Assembly (NCBI GenBank): GCA_018334595.1
Contig: JAGXLQ010000084.1
Span: 1-5,949 of the forward strand
Source of the DNA: Candidatus Bipolaricaulota bacterium
GTDB taxonomy: Bacteria; Bipolaricaulota; Bipolaricaulia; M55B111
DNA length: 5,949 nt
Reading direction: 5' to 3'
How positions within the stretch are numbered: position 1 is the stretch's first letter; every line of letters begins with the position of its first letter. A program made the position numbers and the translations under genes. Below, in pieces: positions 5,465 through 5,949 of this stretch. The notes under the pieces are model-generated. The model made no database searches. It was given only the letters and a program-made list of their open reading frames with translations, and was not told where the DNA came from.

Positions 5465-5949
5465 CGACCTCCAGGTCCAAAAGGTTTGAGATAAGGGCCA
5501 TCCTTATCGGAACACCGTTTCCTGCCTGTTCAAAGAAGACGCTGTTTTTCATATCGTCGACGTCCGGGTTGATTTCGGTGACCCTGGGAAGGGGGTGCAG
5601 GAGATGCGGGTTGCCCGTACTCTCCAGCAGGTCCCTATCTATCTCGTAGGCGTGGGCCACCTTTTCGTATTCTGCCAGGTTGGGGAACCGTTCCTTCTGA
5701 ATCCGGGTGGCGTAGACGAGATCCGCCTCGGTAAGCGATTTCTCGAGGTCGCTGGTAACCACGGGGCTTATGCCCCTCTCCTCTAGTTCGTAGAGGAGGT
5801 CCTTTTTCATCTTGAGCTGTTCCGGGGAGTTAAGGATCAACTTCACGTCGTAGTGGCATAGGGCCTGGGAAAGAGATCTCGTCGTCCTGCTGTAGCGGAG
5901 GTCTCCCGCCAGCGCGATGGTGTGACCGTCTATGCTCCCCAGTTCCTTC
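5460..5949 (-). CDS. pyrB: Aspartate carbamoyltransferase catalytic chain, C-terminal part only
   Basis: This enzyme joins carbamoyl phosphate and L-aspartate to N-carbamoyl-L-aspartate, the committed step of pyrimidine synthesis. The gene runs off the right edge: 162 residues to the stop are present, roughly the second half of a protein of about 305, so the carbamoyl-phosphate domain with its STRT motif is not visible. The open frame continues unbroken to the window edge, so the internal GTG at 5846 is not the start. Fragment residues show the aspartate domain: AGDLRYSRT (14-22) with the arginine equivalent to E. coli R167; TRIQKER (81-87) with the R229/Q231 counterparts; HPLPRV (118-123); and FFEQAGNGVPIRMAL (138-152), the classic C-terminal block. 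The loop reads YSRTTRS where E. coli has YGRTVHS, a mild divergence that keeps the catalytic arginine. PyrI follows immediately. Ornithine carbamoyltransferase is ruled out by HPLPRV and the PyrI neighbour. Confidence 0.96.
   Translation of the reverse strand, partial: KELGSIDGHTIALAGDLRYSRTTRSLSQALCHYDVKLILNSPEQLKMKKDLLYELEERGISPVVTSDLEKSLTEADLVYATRIQKERFPNLAEYEKVAHAYEIDRDLLESTGNPHLLHPLPRVTEINPDVDDMKNSVFFEQAGNGVPIRMALISNLLDLEVG

Noticed and set aside
4868..5494. A 208-codon open frame on the plus strand
   Set aside because: It runs antisense across pyrK, pyrI and pyrB, all with strong family motifs. Its product has no recognisable motif and no ribosome binding site.
5460..5846. A short complete gene starting at the GTG at 5846
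   Set aside because: The frame stays open to the right edge, and the upstream residues (AGDLRYSRT) are conserved PyrB sequence, so the gene is cut by the window, not truncated.
1..5949. A novel system, mobile element, CRISPR array or RNA gene
   Set aside because: Every gene belongs to a known family. No repeat array, transposase, integrase, tRNA-like fold or long non-coding stretch was found.

Overview
The window looks archaeal and is most likely chromosomal housekeeping DNA. Four points support this. The dihydroorotase has an HVHFRDPG metal motif and a GLKLYM segment of archaeal style. A separate zinc-binding aspartate carbamoyltransferase regulatory chain (PyrI) sits next to the catalytic chain. 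PyrD belongs to the class 1B type that pairs with PyrK and has an archaeal-looking SCPHAEK loop. Four of the five starts visible in the window besides pyrK's single ATG candidate rely on recognisable Shine-Dalgarno matches, and GTG or TTG starts outnumber ATG. Some Clostridia also carry pyrI and pyrK, so a bacterial origin is less likely but not excluded. I cannot name a lineage from this sequence.

Layout. Bases 1-173 are intergenic: a T-tract hairpin that probably ends a gene to the left, then the presumed promoter and leader of a two-gene plus-strand unit. That unit is a low-specificity L-threonine aldolase (174-1211) followed after 19 bases by a DUF554 (YdfK-type) integral membrane protein (1231-1968). 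Fifteen bases later it meets, tail to tail, a minus-strand pyrimidine operon that fills the rest of the window. Read in transcription order the operon is pyrB (only its C-terminal half is in the window), pyrI, pyrK, pyrC, pyrD. No stretch over 300 bases lacks a gene.

How the genes work together. PyrB and PyrI form aspartate carbamoyltransferase, PyrC closes carbamoyl-aspartate to dihydroorotate, and PyrD with PyrK oxidises dihydroorotate to orotate, passing electrons to NAD+. These are steps 2 to 4 of UMP synthesis. Carbamoyl-phosphate synthase (carAB), pyrE and pyrF are not in the window. The five genes are tightly packed: pyrB/pyrI are 4 bases apart, pyrI/pyrK 31 apart, pyrK/pyrC share one base and pyrC/pyrD overlap by 11 bases, so translational coupling is likely. 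The operon promoter lies beyond the right edge, so its regulation cannot be judged.

The threonine aldolase and DUF554 genes have no obvious link to pyrimidines. I see no mobile element, CRISPR array, RNA gene, defence system or other undescribed system. The points worth a second look are start-codon corrections, gene order (pyrC lies between the two subunit genes of one enzyme) and the two candidate terminators.
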